From Niebla homalea (taxonomy: Eukaryota; Ascomycota; Lecanoromycetes; Lecanorales; Ramalinaceae), in assembly GCA_019925105.1 (NCBI GenBank), contig JAHGAU010000004.1, forward strand, positions 1,364,001 to 1,428,000: a stretch of DNA of 64,000 nucleotides, read 5' to 3'. This document shows positions 1 to 13,399 of this stretch, piece by piece; position 1 is the stretch's first letter, and every line of letters starts with the position of its first letter. The position numbers and the translations under genes were made by a program. A model generated the notes under the pieces. That model was not told the DNA's origin and did not search any database. It worked only from the letters and a program-made list of their open reading frames with translations.

Positions 1-2648
1 TTAATACGTTATTACCTTTTTTTATAATATTATAATAATAAAGATACTTATTAATAATCTTTTTATCGTTAAAAGTTAAATAATAATAATTTTAAGGTAT
101 AAAGTCTTTATATTTTTATTAACGTTTAATTTACTTTATTATAATTTATAAAATAATCGTTATAATTTTTACTTTTTAAATCCCCTTAATTTCAGTCTTT
201 TTTACGTTTAACGGGAATTCGTACCCACTTAAGCTAACTTCTGGGATATCGGTAAGGTTAATTTTTTTTTAATTTATTTTTACTTTATTTTAATAAGAAA
301 AGAGATAAATATCTTTAATTTATTCTTTTTAACTTAAAACTTATTAAGATTTTAATAGATCTGCCCGTTTTTTATTATCGTAATTAAGTATATATATTTC
401 TTTAATTTTATTTAAGTAATTATTTAATTTAATAAAACCTTAATCGTTAATATAAAGATTTTAAACTTTAATACCGGGATAAAAATTATTTTATAAGTAC
501 CGTTAATTACTTTTAAATATTAATTTTAGACTTTCTATAATATTTAAATAAACTTTTTCTTATATCCCAGAATATTTTTAAGTATATATTAAATAGCCGT
601 AACGTATATTATAGTTAACTTTATTATAACTTAATAAATAGTCCGGGCCTTCTATAACGTAGCTTTTTATATTAATACGGTAAGATAAATAAAACCTTTT
701 TCTTATAAAGTTATTTTTTTTTAAATTTTTTTTATATAATCCTTTCAATTAAATTTCTTATTTACTTAAAGGTTAAAGATTTTAATATTAATATCCGGCT
801 TTATTATAACTTTATTTAAGTTTATTATAATTATTATATTATATAGTTTTAAGCTTTTAATTATATAAATAAGCTTATATTTATATGACGTAAATTAAGT
901 TTTATAAGTTTTCGTTTCTTAAAAATAAATTTTATAAATTTATTTTAATTTTAAATAATTTATATATATAAAAATATTATAGGTTAAAAGGTAAACGTTA
1001 TTAATAAAACTTTTAATTTAAATTTTTTATTTTAACTTAATAAGCTTTTTAATTAATAAATTATTAAAAAATAAAAATAATATAAAAAAAATAAGTAATC
1101 TTTAAGGAATCCTTATTATAACGGACTTTATTAAGCTTATTTTTTATCCTAGGTTAATTAACGTAACTTAATCGCTTAAAAAACTTTTTATTTACTTAAT
1201 TAAAAAAAATAATATCCCTTTTTTCCTTAAGTTATATAATAATTTTTAATAATTTATTTTATTAAAGGTATTTATAATATTAAGAAAAAGAAAACTTATA
1301 ATATATTTCTTTCCGTAATCTTATATTATATATACGCTATTAATTAATCCTTTAAGGGTTATTTTTATTAATTGATTTCTTTTTACTTTTATTTATTAAT
1401 CGGGGAGAAATCCGTAATTCTTTATATAATCGTTAAGGATTTTTATTATTATCGTTTTTATGGTTTTCTTTAATATATATAAGAATATAATAAGTTTATA
1501 AAACTTTACTTTAAAGTAATCCGGCTTAATAAGCTTCTTAAAGATAATTATCTTTACTTTTTTTAATTTACGTAAATAATAATTAACGTTAAAATATATT
1601 TAAAAAAGATAAATAAAGATTTTTTTAAATAATAAAATTATTATTATTAAGAATTTATTAAGAATTTTATTTAATCTTAAAGCTTTATCCTTTTCTAATT
1701 TATTAATCGTTTTAATTATTATATTTTATATTATTATTTTATTTATTAATATAAGGTTAAAGTACGTAACGCTATTAATATCGTTTAAATTAATTTTTAA
1801 CGGAAAGGAGAAAAATGCTTTTTAAGGGCCTTAATTTTACCGTTAAAGATATTAATTAATATATTATTAAGTCTTTTAAAAGATAAAAATTTAAAAATAT
1901 ACTTTAATTTCTTATTTTATTCTTTATTATACTTTATTAACTCTTAGATATTACGAGGTAAAACCGTTAAATTATATACCGTAAATTAAAAGTATATTTA
2001 TTTAATTTTCTTAATAATTTTCTCCTTTTTTTTTAAAATAACCTTTAATTAATTAAGTATCTCTTAATTTTTATACTTAAAAGTTTACTTAATTAACCTT
2101 TTCGCCTTTATAGTTATAATCGTATATTTTTTATTTTAATAAGTTTTAACTCTTTAAGAAGATTTTATTATTAAAATAATTTTATTAATTATTTTATTTA
2201 ATACCTTTATTATTTATTTTATAAAGAAATTGATTTAATCTTTATTATTTAATTAAGGGAGGTCCGCGAATTATATTATTATTTCCTCCGTTTTTATATA
2301 AACTTTTATTTCCTTAATCATTTTTTACGTTTTACTTATTAATAATAATAAGGTTATATTAACGGTTTAATTTAAGGTTATTTATATTAAAATATAATCC
2401 GAGCTATATTTTAAGTCCTTTTATAACCTATATATTATAATTACGCCGGTAACCTTTTTTATATTAAAAGTTAAATTAATTATCGTTCTAAACTTATAAT
2501 TCTTTTACGTAATAATCCCTTATAATATTAATAATAAAAAATCAACTTAAATAATAACTATTAATAAATTATTTAATTGAATATAATTTATTATATGCTT
2601 TTTTTCATTTTATATATAATAATATAAGTTAAAGTTTTTAAATAATAT
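1..2648 (-). mobile_element. LINE A (Tad1-like, subfamily I), 3' segment
   Basis: This is the ORF2 part of a RIP-degraded non-LTR retrotransposon read on the minus strand; the window edge cuts off roughly its last 0.85 kb, judged by alignment to LINE C. The reverse-transcriptase block lies around 950-1400: the complement near 1100-1115 reads GIP-stop, equivalent to the LINE motif GIPQGS, and the Phe-x-Asp-Asp catalytic block follows around 970-1010. The right end breaks inside the endonuclease motif (aligned to GDFN in other copies), where LINE B inserted. The sequence resumes at 8440 after the duplicated 13-bp target TTTTAAATAATAT (2636-2648 and 8427-8439). CpA and TpG are almost absent, so the copy is not functional. 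Assignment to LINE is firm; the clade name rests on domain order and the C-terminal motif seen in sister copies. Confidence 0.85.
2636..2648. repeat. Target-site duplication of LINE B, left copy
   Basis: The 13-bp sequence TTTTAAATAATAT abuts the ATCA tail of LINE B and recurs at 8427-8439 next to its 5' end. It lies in the endonuclease region of LINE A, and removing LINE B plus one copy restores alignment with LINE C around 16.2 kb. Confidence 0.9.
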
Positions 2649-3299
2649 TGATTGATTGATTGATTGATTTATACTACTGATGTAACTAAGCTAATTCCGG
2701 CGTTCTTTAATACTCGGTTATTTAACCTTATTAATAACCATAAAAACCCGATATCCATAACGTTAAGAATAAAAACCGGTATTTACTTAGCCTTTATTCT
2801 TATTTTAAGGGCTAAAAATATTTATAGCCGTTTAAAGAATAAGAATTTATTTATACGTTTTTTTTAAGAAAACCTATAATATTATAATTAAATCCACTTA
2901 AGGATTACCTTTAAATTTATTATTCTTCCGTTACCTTATGGATCTATTTAATATTAAAATTTCAAAATTCCGATTATATTATTAAATATCCTTATTAATA
3001 TATATATTATTATTATATTATTTATACGATTCTGTTAACCGATATAATATCGTTTTTTATACCGTTCCGATATTTATAGTTTTTTTTAGCCCTTTATTAA
3101 ATATAATTTTTCCGCCGTTACTTTTTATCTCCGGGTTAGCGGTGAAATTTCTTAGTTAAGTTTTCGACCATTTTATCTATTTCCTTAATTAAATTAAATT
3201 ATAATAATAAGCCCGTAATTATTATAAATTTAATAATTACCTTAATATCTTTTTTATTAATAAGTATTTAACGATAATCGTTAATTTTTACCCTTTTAA

Positions 3300-6200
3300 T
3301 TAATCCTAGTTTAAGCTCCTTAAATAATAAATAAAAGATTAATACGTATACGGCGTCCTACTTCCGCTATTTATATTTATAATTAATAATAATCCGGTTA
3401 TTAATGTATATAATAATAAAAAAAAAAAAAGTTAAGCCGTTTTTACTTATCCGGAATTAAATTATTAATGCGTTATTATTTTTCCTTATAATCTTATAAC
3501 GCCAGAAATACTTATTAATAACCTTATTATTATTTAAAGCCGGGTATTATTACTTTTAAAAGATTAATTCTTTATATCTATATTAACGCTTTATTTATTT
3601 CTTTATAATCTATAGGGTAATTACCGTTAACTTCACTTTTATAATTTTTTTCTTTTTTACCGTTTTCGCTTTAAATAAAAGTCTATATACTTTTACGTTA
3701 ACTTCTTAAACGTAAGTTAAATCGACCTCTTTTTTAGTTTACTTTAATTTAATTTCCGTAAGGAAAATAAATACCGTTTCTTTATATTTTTTTATTTAAG
3801 TCCTTTTATAGTTTTAATAAATATGTTCATTTCCTATTAACGTAATTAAATTTACATTTTTTTTAAGCCTCGTTTAAGCAATTATTTAATTAAGGGTTAA
3901 CTTTATTAATAATATAAAGATTTCGGATTTTAATATTAAGACGGGAGTCGCTTTATATACTTTACTTATTATTCTTAAGCATTAATTTTAGATTTTCTAT
4001 AGTTATTAAACGGGCTTTTTTTATATTTAAGTATACCCTTAAATACGTATTAAATAATTATTACGTACATTATTATAAGCTTTATAACCGCTTAATAAAC
4101 GGTTCTAACCTTCTATAAAATAATTTTTTACGTTAATTTTATAAAATAAATAAAGTTTCTTTCTTATAAAATTATTTTCTTTTAAATTTTTCTTATATAA
4201 TTTTTTTAATTTAATTTCTTATTAACTTATAAGTTAAATACTTTAATATTAATTTCCGGTTTTATTATTATATTACTTAAGTTTACCGTAACTATTATAT
4301 TATATAGTTTTAAACTTTTTATTATATAAATAAACTTATATTTATATAAAGTGAATTGAGTTTTATATATTTTTATTTATTATAAATAAACTTTATAAGT
4401 TTATTTTAACTTTAAATAATTTATATAAATAAACGTATTATAAATTAAGAAATAAATATCGTTAATAAAGTTTTTTATTTAAACTTTTTATTTTAACTTT
4501 ATTAAGTCTTTAATAAACGGGCCGTTAAAGAATAAAAATAAAACTAAGGAGATAAATAACCTTTAAGGAATCTTTATTATTACGGGCTTTATTATATTTA
4601 TTTTCTGTCTTAAGTTAATTAACGTCGTTTAATTATTTAAGAAATTTTTTATTTAATTTATAAGGAAAAATAAAACTTTTTTTTCCGTAAATTATATAGT
4701 AACCTTTAATAATTTATTTTATTAAACGTTTTTATAATATTTAAAGAAAAAAGATTTATAATGTACTTTTTTTTATAACTTTATATTATATATACGTTAT
4801 TAATTAAACCTTTAAAAACCCTTTCCGTTAACCGTTTTTTTTTTATTTTTATTTATTAATTAAAGAATAATTTATACTTTTTTACGTAATTACTTAAGAT
4901 CTTTATAATTACCGTTTTTAAAACTTTCCTTAATATATAAAGGAGTATTATAAGTCTATATAACTTTATTTTTAAGTAATTTAACTTAATTAACTTCTTA
5001 AGGATAATTGTCTTAACTTCTTTAAATTTATAAAGATAATATCTTATATTAAAGTAAACTTAAAATAAATAAATAAAGATTTCTTTAAATAATAATATTA
5101 TTATAAATAGGAACCTATTTAATATACTATTAAATTTAAGAACTTTATCCTCTTTCGGCTTATTAATCGCCTTAATTATTATTTCTTAAATTATTATTAT
5201 TATTATTAATTTAGGATATATAATACCGTTGATATTTATTAAGTTAACTTCTAATAATAAAGGAAAAAACGCCTTTTTAAGAGCCTTAATTTTATTGTTA
5301 AAGGTATTTATTATTATATTATTTAATCTTTTTAAGGGTAAAAATTTAAAGATAAGTTTAAGTTATTTATTTTATTTTTTACCGTATTTTATTAACTTCT
5401 AAATATTATAAAAGGAAACCGTTAAATTATATATTATAGCCCGGAAATATATTTATTTAACCTTCCGGATAATTCTTTCCTTTTCTTCTTAAGCTTCCTT
5501 TAACCGTTAAAGCGTCTCCCGGTTCTTATATTTAATAATTTACTTTATAAGCGTTTTTATTTTTATTATTATTTTTATATACTTTTCGTTTTAATAAGTT
5601 TTAACTTTTTTAAACGGCTTTATTATTAAGATTATTACGTTAATTATTTTATTTAAAGCCTTTATTACCTACTTTATAAAACGGTCGATTTATTCCTTAT
5701 TATTAAGTTAAAGGAACTCTATTAATTAAGATATTACTTTTACTGCCTTTATAAATACTTTAATTTCTTTAATTATTTTTTATATTTATTTAAATAATAA
5801 AAACGGAATTATATTAACGGATTAATTTAAAGTTATTTATATTAAAAATTAATTTAAACCGTATTTTAAGTCCTTTTAAGGTCCGTATATTATAATTAAG
5901 TTAATAACATTTTCCGAATTAAATATTAAATCGATTTTAATTTTAAGTTTACGGTTTTCTTATATAATAACCTTTTTTAACGTTAATAACGTAAGATTAA
6001 ATTATATAATAATTATTAATAGTTTTTAAATTTAATATAATTAATCATACGATTTTTTTCGTTTTATTAAGCGTAATAAAAATTAAAGTCCTTTATTAAA
6101 AAATATTTATTAAGTATAATTATAATGTTTTTAAATAACGGGAATATAAAAAATTTCTTTTTATTAACCGGTAACGGATTATATATATTATAAATATTTA

Positions 6201-6600
6201 AATTACCCTTAATATCCTTTTTTTTTATATAATCCGGAGCGTATATAAGTTCTTTTTATAATAAATAACGTCTTAATTATTTATGTTTAATTTTTTATTA
6301 ATAAAGAAATACGTTTACGTTATTTTATTATTTTTAAAAATTAAGTAAGAACTATCTTTTAAGTTAATTAAAGAATAAATATACGGATTATATAGCGGCT
6401 TTTATATTATTATAATATTAATATCCTTTATTTTTTTAAATTTAAATATTAATATTATAGCTTTAATTACTTCCTTATATACGTTATATTATATTATTTT
6501 TAAAAGCGTAAATATATTAAATATTAATATTTATTAAGCTTTTTTTATTAACTTTTATTTATATAAATAATCTTTTTTTAAGGTTAAGTATTATTCATTT
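3300..6600 (-). pseudogene. LINE B ORF2 (endonuclease-reverse transcriptase) pseudogene
   Basis: The complement encodes, in order, an APE-type endonuclease (catalytic Asp-Phe-Asn block near 6.09 kb), a reverse transcriptase (blocks A, B and C between 4.75 and 4.44 kb) and a C-terminal segment. The first Asp of the Phe-x-Asp-Asp catalytic pair has become Asn, and Gln codons have become stops, both expected from RIP. I could not recognise an RNase H domain between the RT and the C-terminal segment. ORF limits are approximate because stops occur throughout. Confidence 0.75.
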
Positions 6601-6699
6601 TAATCTTTTTATTATAATAATAATCCCGGTTAAATAATTAACCTTAAGGGTTAATATTACTATAAGCTTCCTCTTTTTTACGTTATCGGTTATTACGCT

Positions 6700-8412
6700 T
6701 TATCCTTCCTTTTTTAATAAGCTTTATTTACGTCTTAAGATAGTTTTTAATTATTTTATTAATTTAAATTTATATAAGTTATAACGTTAAACCTTAACCG
6801 TTATCTTAATTTCTTTACGTTAAGTCTTTTTTACTTTTACTATATACCGTAAGTTTTACGTTAAGTAATTATTATTATTATACGTAATGTATTTTAACGC
6901 GTTCTTTATTAAGCTTTTTTTTATTAAGCTAATATATTTAAATGTATTATACTTTTTAATATATATTACGTACTTTATATTATTAAGGTACCTTATAATA
7001 ATATATCCGTACCTTTAATATTTAAAGTATTAATAAATATTTATTACCCGGTCTTAAAATCTTATTAATTTAAGGGATTTATCCTTTATTACTTTTTTAT
7101 TAAGGATATTATTATATATCCTTATTAATATTACGTTTAAAATAACCGTAAAGTATCTTTTTATATAATTAAAAACGTTTAGCCTTTTTATTATAAAAAA
7201 AAGACTATAATTAATAATTTTTAATTTAAAATAAAAAACTATATTCTTTTTTTTAATCCGCTTTAAAGTAACTTCCCCTTCTTCCTCCGTAAATTTTATT
7301 AAATATATCCCGTTTATCGCGATAATAAAAAATTACCTTAATACCTTTATTATTTTATACCTTTTTTTACCGGTTTATCCCTTTAACTTCTTTAACCTTT
7401 CTTTCGTTTTTAATAAGGTTATATTAAGAAGAATATCCCTATTTTATAACCTATATATTATAATAATTTATTCTATTAACGGTTTTCCCGTTATTTTAAA
7501 CGTTTTTATTAATTATAATAGGTTTATTTTTACCGTTATATTTTTCTTTTTTTCGCCCGATAATTATACGGTTATTATCTTCGTTTTTCTTAATATTATT
7601 ATTTTCTCCCCTACCTTTATTTCCTTTACCGTTAATACCGGTACCGCCTTTATAGTTTTTATTATTTAATTTATTTTTACTCCTTTTTTAAAAGTTTTTC
7701 TTGTTGCCCTTTTACTTTATATATATCCTTTTTATCTCTTTTTATCTCCGTCCGCCGGCGCTTTTATTACTGCCTTTTAAGCTTTACGTAACCTTTTTAA
7801 TTCCCTTAAATTTTTCCCTATATTTATATAAAAGTCTTTTACTTTTTATAGTTTGATTTATAGTATCGGTTAAATCTTTAACGTAATATCCTTTTATATA
7901 ATTATAAAAAGGTTTTTTAACGTTTTTATTACCTTTTTTTTTATTATTTTTCCTTTACGTATTTAACGGTCATTTCTTTTTATAACTTATTCTTATTTAC
8001 TTAATATCTTTTTATTTTTTTTTAACTTTCTTTTAATTTATATATACTTAATAAAACCTTTTACGCCTCCGTTTATCCTTTATCCGTCCTTACGTATTAT
8101 CCTTATCCCCTCCGTTTTTTATTTATTACCTTTAATAATAATATTTTTACGCGTTATACGCGTTCCTTTACGCGTATCTTATTAATTATAAACTCCTTAT
8201 TTAATTTAAAGCCTTTTTATTTCGTATTTATTACGTCGTTTATATGACTTATTATTATTCTTATTAACTTAAGCCGTTTACCCTTTTTCCCTTTTTACCT
8301 TTATTATTACTCCGCTTCCGCTTATCGTATTTAAAGTATTATCCTTATTGTTACTTAAGCTATATACGTGTGCATCGTTTCTGACCTCTAGGGTCCCGTT
8401 GTTCGTCGTCAT
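6700..8412 (-). pseudogene. LINE B ORF1 (gag-like) pseudogene
   Basis: This is the first open reading frame of LINE B, starting at 8412. Its N-terminus matches the other copies here: LINE D reads MATNKGTPEVRNDARVHS and LINE C reads MATNKGTPKVQNDAYTHS. In Tad-type LINEs, ORF1 makes a nucleic-acid-binding protein that packages the element RNA. The first roughly 60 bases keep CpA/TpG and match the other copies closely, whereas the rest is heavily RIP-mutated with many stops. The 3' limit is approximate, taken from the start of the endonuclease region. Confidence 0.65.
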
Positions 8413-8439
8413 TCTCCAAAATAATCTTTTAAATAATAT

Positions 8440-9543
8440 ATATTTATTTAAAATAATTAAGATTTCTTTAAATAATAATATTATAAAAAATTTTTCTTTA
8501 TTAACCGGTAGCGGATTATACGTATTATAGATATTAAGGTCGCCCTTTAAATCCCATTTGTTTATAATATAGAGTATATAAAGGTTTCTATTATAATAAG
8601 TAATATTTTAATTATTTACGTCGAGCCACTTATTTATAAAGAAGTATATTCTGGTTATTTTATCCCCCTTAAAAGTTAAATAAAACCCCTTCCTTAGGTT
8701 AATAAATAAATATATATATAAGCTATATAATAATTTTTATATTATTATAATATTAACATTTTTAATTTTTTTAAACTTAAATATTAATATTATTATTTTA
8801 ATTTTTTCATTACGGATATTATATTATATTACTTTTAAAAGTATTAATATATTATATATTAACTTTTATAAAAACTCTTTTTTTTATACTTATTTAAATT
8901 ATGGATTTCCTATTAAAGTTAAGCGTTTTTTGGTTTAATACTTTCCCGGTTATTATTAAAGACGTAAGATAGTTAACCCTTAAAGTTAAAATCATAAAAA
9001 GCTTTCTCTTTTTACTTTATTTATTATTATTATTTATCCTTTATTATTTATTTAATTAAGTTTACGTCTTAAAGTTATTTTTAATTAACCTGTTAAATTA
9101 ATTTTATACGTATTATATTATTGGATTTTTACGGTTATCCGGGTCTCTTTACGTTTAATTTTCTTAACTCTTATTATATATTTAGAATCCTATATTAAAT
9201 GTCTTTTTTTATTATATATAACGTATTTAAGCGTACCCTTTATAAGCCTTTTAATTATTAACTTTATATATTTATAAATATAATATTAATAAATATTAAC
9301 CGCTTTATCCTATAGTTAATTTATTTTAAAAGATTTTTTTTCGGTAATTCTTTTATTTAAAATATTATTATATATTTTTATTAACGTTATACTTAATATA
9401 ACGGTAAAGTATTTCTTTACGTATCTTAAGCAATTGGGTCTTTTTATTACCGGCGGAAGCCTATAGTTAATGATCTTAAGCCTTAAGTAAAGAATCGTAT
9501 TTTCTTTTTTTATATTCCTTAACGTAATTTTTCTTTTAACTTT
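8440..9543 (-). mobile_element. LINE A, middle segment
   Basis: This continues LINE A on the far side of LINE B. It aligns with LINE C from about 16.24 to 17.4 kb, which covers the start of ORF2 (upstream part of the endonuclease) and the 3' part of ORF1. It ends at the 5-bp duplication ACTTT (9539-9543), where LTR element I inserted; the same five bases recur at 28701-28705, after which LINE A resumes. Subfamily I features match LINE C base by base apart from RIP changes. Confidence 0.85.
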
Positions 9544-9793
9544 AGAAAAGATGGAAAGGAAGAAAAGAGCAAAAGTGATGAAATAGCAGGTAGCAATGGA
9601 GTGTAATTGAAGATGGGCCGCAGCCCCTATACAAGTTGGTGAGATATAGGTTGTTTATTATGGTAATCCGTTATACCTTTCCTTTTTTAAGTGTATATAA
9701 ATTAATTCCACCCTTAATTAACCCTTTTAATGTTTCCCTTCTTTTATATATTTATCCGTAAGTTTAATATTTTCTATACTTTCCTCCTTTTTA
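9544..9793 (-). repeat. 3' LTR of gypsy element I
   Basis: This 250-bp direct repeat pairs with 28451-28700. Its left, outer part (about 9544-9660) retains many CpA/TpG sites, for example agcaggtagcaatggagtg, where the partner reads aataggtaataataaagtg. Its right, inner end is RIP-mutated relative to the partner. Confidence 0.85.
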
Positions 9794-12736
9794 GCTCCCT
9801 TTATAATAAAATATTGCCCCTAATATTATTATATTTTAAATTATATTATATTTATTTATATATATCTTAATTATATACGTATTACTTATAATATCCTTTT
9901 AATAATTTAAATTATTATAAATATAAAAGTCAAAAAGGTATTAACGCGGTAATAACTTATTATTATTCCCTCTATAATAAAATTGCCCCTTTAATATTAC
10001 GTATTATTAATAAGTAATTCTTATTTTTTAACGCCGTTTATATATATATTTACTTACCTTTTTTATAACCTTATTTTTAGATTTTACCTAATAATAATAA
10101 ATAAGTATATTAAGATTTAATTTTCTTGGGGGTAACCCCCCGGTTCTATTATTCTAACTTATTAATAACGGTAATCTTAATACTTTACGTCTATTTATCT
10201 TAAGGCTTAGGCTGCTTATATTTATATTTTCCTTAAGTATAATATACTTAATCTATATAAGGGTATAACGCGTTTTACTCCGTTTATTAAAAGATTATAA
10301 ATACCGCCCCCTATAAGGATAAAACCTTATAACCGATTATTCTTTATTTTACTCCTTTATTTATATACTTTTAATATTTCTTTTAATCCCGTTATTATTA
10401 AATATATCTTTAATAAGTTTATTACGTAACTTTAAATACGTTTTAAAAAGGCTTAATCGTTTAAGTAAACTTTATTTGAATTTAGTCTTAAAGATTTTAA
10501 TATCTCTCTTCGTTAGCGTATTTAGGATGGTATATTGCGCGGTTGCTTAGCTCGTACCCATCTATTAATATTATCTTTATGTCGGTTTATCATATTAATC
10601 TTAAGAAAGTAATTAAGGGAGGTAGTAATTCATTACGGTTATTACTGCTTAAGAAGGCAAAGGAAAAAAGAAAAAAATGGGATAATTATTTATTAGTCTT
10701 CGGATGGCTTTCTGGCCTTTATATGAACTCCTTTAAAGCTTAATGCTATACTTAATGATATTTACTGAAGGCATACTCCTTATTATAACTTTTAATATTT
10801 GCCTTTATTTGTTTATATGTTTTTCCTTTAATTAATTAATATATTAAATACCCTTAGGGCCGTATTTACTTATAAATAATTATGTTCCTGCGTTCTTTTA
10901 ACTGGTTACATATAATTATCCCGATAAGGGTATATTGAAAAAACATATTAAAAAGGGTTCCTTTTAAACGTAATAATATTATTTATCATATTTATTAAGT
11001 TCTATCTTAACCGGTTCCGTTGGCGAATAAAACGTTAAAGGTAACGTTTAATTATTTACTTACTCTATAATCGTACCGCGTAACCGTTTATTTTAGCCTT
11101 CTTTCTGATTTATTTTTCTTATTTCTTTTTACTTTTTTAAATTCTTTTATTTTTTTAACTTTTTTAATCTTTAATTCTTTTTATACTTTAATTAATTTAT
11201 CCTGAATTTAACTTAATCCTATACTTAATTATTAATTATCCTTTTAAGAGTATATATAAATTCTTAATTTTAATATCGGTTATTTACTTTATATTTATAT
11301 TAATTTCTTTATAGTTTTTTCGGAATTTTTAATTTAAATTATATTAATTAAAATTACTTTTATTATATCCCTATACTTTAAGAAGCATACTTTAATTATT
11401 AATTTTATTAAATTAAATAGATATATCTTTATTATTATTAAGGTTTATTTAAATATTAATTAAATAATTTATTTAAAGCTATATCCGTTAATCTTTTATA
11501 ACTTTAACCTATTTTAACTTTCTTACTTTTAAAAGCTTCTTACGGTATATATTTAGGTTTACGTTTTTTATATACGTAAAAATACTTAAGCGTATATCCG
11601 GTATTCGTAAATTAATAGCGGTCATCGTTTTACCTTTATTAATTATTATTATATTAAAAATTTATTAAATAGCGTTTATTTAAACTATATTTTTAAAGTA
11701 TTAACCGGGCGATTATAGTTTTTATTTAAATATATATAAATTAATTCGCTTTTTAATTAACTATTATTAATTCTTTTTTATAGATTTTTAATATCGGGAT
11801 ATAATTTAAATAAGCGCTTTTTCTTTAATATATTATATATCTTTTAATTTTAATATTAATTATAAGTTTAATATAGGAGGTCGTACGTATTTTATAGTTA
11901 ATTATAATTTATAATTAACTTAATAATTATAACCTTAATAAGTATCTTTTATTATATCTTTTACTTTTAATACTTATCCGTTATTATTATAATTTATTCC
12001 TAAATTTCGGTTATTTAATTTCGTTATTTATTTACCTTAATAATCCCCGTTTAATCATTATTTACCGTTTTCATCCGCTTAATTAATCTAGTTATTTATA
12101 TTATTTACTTTTCGCTTATTAACTTAGGCAACTCCTTTAATTTAAGTAATCTTTTTATTAATATATTAATCCGGCTTTCTCGGAATTATAGGATTATCTT
12201 GGTCGTATAAATCCGCTTAACGTAATAAAATTCATATAAAATATAGCCCGTCCCCTTTAAAGATTAATTCCTTAACCGAATCTTATAAACGGTTACTTAA
12301 GAAAAAATAATACCGTTTATTTAACTTAAACTTAATTAAGGATATTTCTGGTTTAAGTTTTATCGGCTCTAATTTTAATAAGTTGCTTTTCCTTCTTATA
12401 TATAAAGTAATTATTAATTAATTCTCCGTTTAAATAATAAGTTTATTCGGGCTTTTTTATTAATTCCTTTTTTTCTTAGGTCCGTTATTTATACTATACG
12501 TACGTAATAGCCCTTATTTATATTTCTATAAGTATTTCTCCCTTAATAAGCTCCTCCCTCTGTTTTATCCCTATATATATAATAACCTTTAAAGTCTTTA
12601 ACTTAAATATAACTCTTTAACCGTTCTCGTCCGAAGTTACTTCCGCGGGTAATACGGTTATACTTTAAAGAGAAATTTATGTCTTTCTTTAACTTTATAT
12701 CGTTAACCTTAATAAACCTTATATTCCGGATTATTT
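9794..12736 (-). other. Element I, post-integrase region, left of LINE C
   Basis: About 2.9 kb lies between the 3' LTR of element I and LINE C. It is RIP-degraded and AT-rich, and I recognise no protein domain on either strand. Two short direct repeats built on CCCTYTATAATAAAAT...TGCCCC occur about 170 bp apart (near 9797 and 9969), close inside the LTR. A RIP-spared island lies at about 10.5-10.76 kb (see that entry). Position on the minus strand places all of this downstream of integrase, where Ty3/gypsy elements usually have only a short 3' untranslated region. It could be an extra ORF, captured DNA or the remnant of another nested element whose ends I did not find. Confidence 0.5.
10543..10743 (+). 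other. Short open frame in a RIP-spared island, unrecognised
   Basis: A 66-codon open frame runs from the ATG-like start at 10543 to TAA at 10741. I recognise no family. It begins MLSSYPSINIIFMSVYHI and has a lysine/arginine-rich middle (KKAKEKRKKWDN). The interest is in the base composition: about 240 bp here keep TpG and CpA (ggatggtatattgcgcggttgc, atgtcggtttatcat) in the middle of DNA that has lost them. Absence of stops may be due to that alone, so a real protein is doubtful. The complement has stops in each frame. Confidence 0.25.
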
Positions 12737-12749
12737 CCGAATTTATTAT
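12737..12749. repeat. Target-site duplication of LINE C, left copy
   Basis: CCGAATTTATTAT (13 bp) abuts the ATCA tail of LINE C and recurs at 18577-18589 beyond its 5' end. It marks the insertion point in gypsy element I. Confidence 0.9.
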
Positions 12750-13399
12750 TGATTGATTGATTGATTGATTTATATTACGGGTCTAATTAAGTTAATTCCG
12801 GCATTCCTTAATACGCGGCCTTTTAGCCTTATTGGTAACCGCAAAAACCTGATACTTATAACGGTAGGGCAAAAACCGGCGTTTACCAGGCCTTTACCCT
12901 TTATCCCTTAAGGTAAAGGATATTAACGGTTATTTAGAAAGTAATAATCTTTTTATATACTTTTTATGTTTTAACTCCCTTAAGAAAATCCATAATATTA
13001 TAATTATATCCTTATAAAAATTATCCTTAAGCTTATTACTTTTCCGTTCCTTTATATATTTATATTATTTTAACCTTATATAATACTTCTAAATATTTTT
13101 ATTAATATTTATATACTTAATATATATTTTTTTTATATTATTATTACCGTTAACTTTTTTAAAGACTTTTAATAAGCGTTTATTATTATATCTTTATAAT
13201 TATAAAAGATGCTTTCCGGTTTATATAATTAACGTAACCAGTTTCCGTTTTTCTTTTTTTTTTTTTAATTAATAATAGGTTTTCTCCGTAAAGTCTTTAA
13301 TAATTTTATTTATTTTTATAGCGAAATTAAACTATAATAGTAATCCAATAAATATTATAAATTTAACGGCTACCCGGATACCTTACTTCGTAAATAATA

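Larger units (their letters stand above)
2649..8426 (-). mobile_element. LINE B, full-length Tad1-like element, subfamily II
   Basis: A complete 5778-bp non-LTR retrotransposon lies on the minus strand. It is bounded by the 13-bp target duplication TTTTAAATAATAT and ends in five ATCA units (seen as TGAT at 2649-2668). ORF1 starts with ATG at 8412 (complement MTTNNGTLEVRNDA). ORF2 remnants follow: an APE-type endonuclease with a GDFN-like block (read KDFN) around 6075-6110, and reverse transcriptase with motif A (read SLNIIKTFNKINY) at 4710-4745, GIP-stop at about 4558-4575 and the YxDD-equivalent block (read FIND) at about 4441-4475. A C-terminal Cys-rich segment is expected near 3.4 kb from sister copies. 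Stops from RIP interrupt all frames. Only 14 nt separate the 5' end from the ORF1 start. Confidence 0.9.

Noticed and set aside
2664..2867. Open stretch on the plus strand, recurring at 32178-32372
   Set aside because: It is the antisense of the conserved LINE 3' end beside the ATCA tail; conservation comes from the LINE, and no domain is visible.
8348..8530. Plus-strand open frame across the LINE B 5' end
   Set aside because: It spans the junction of LINE B, its target duplication and LINE A and is antisense to ORF1.
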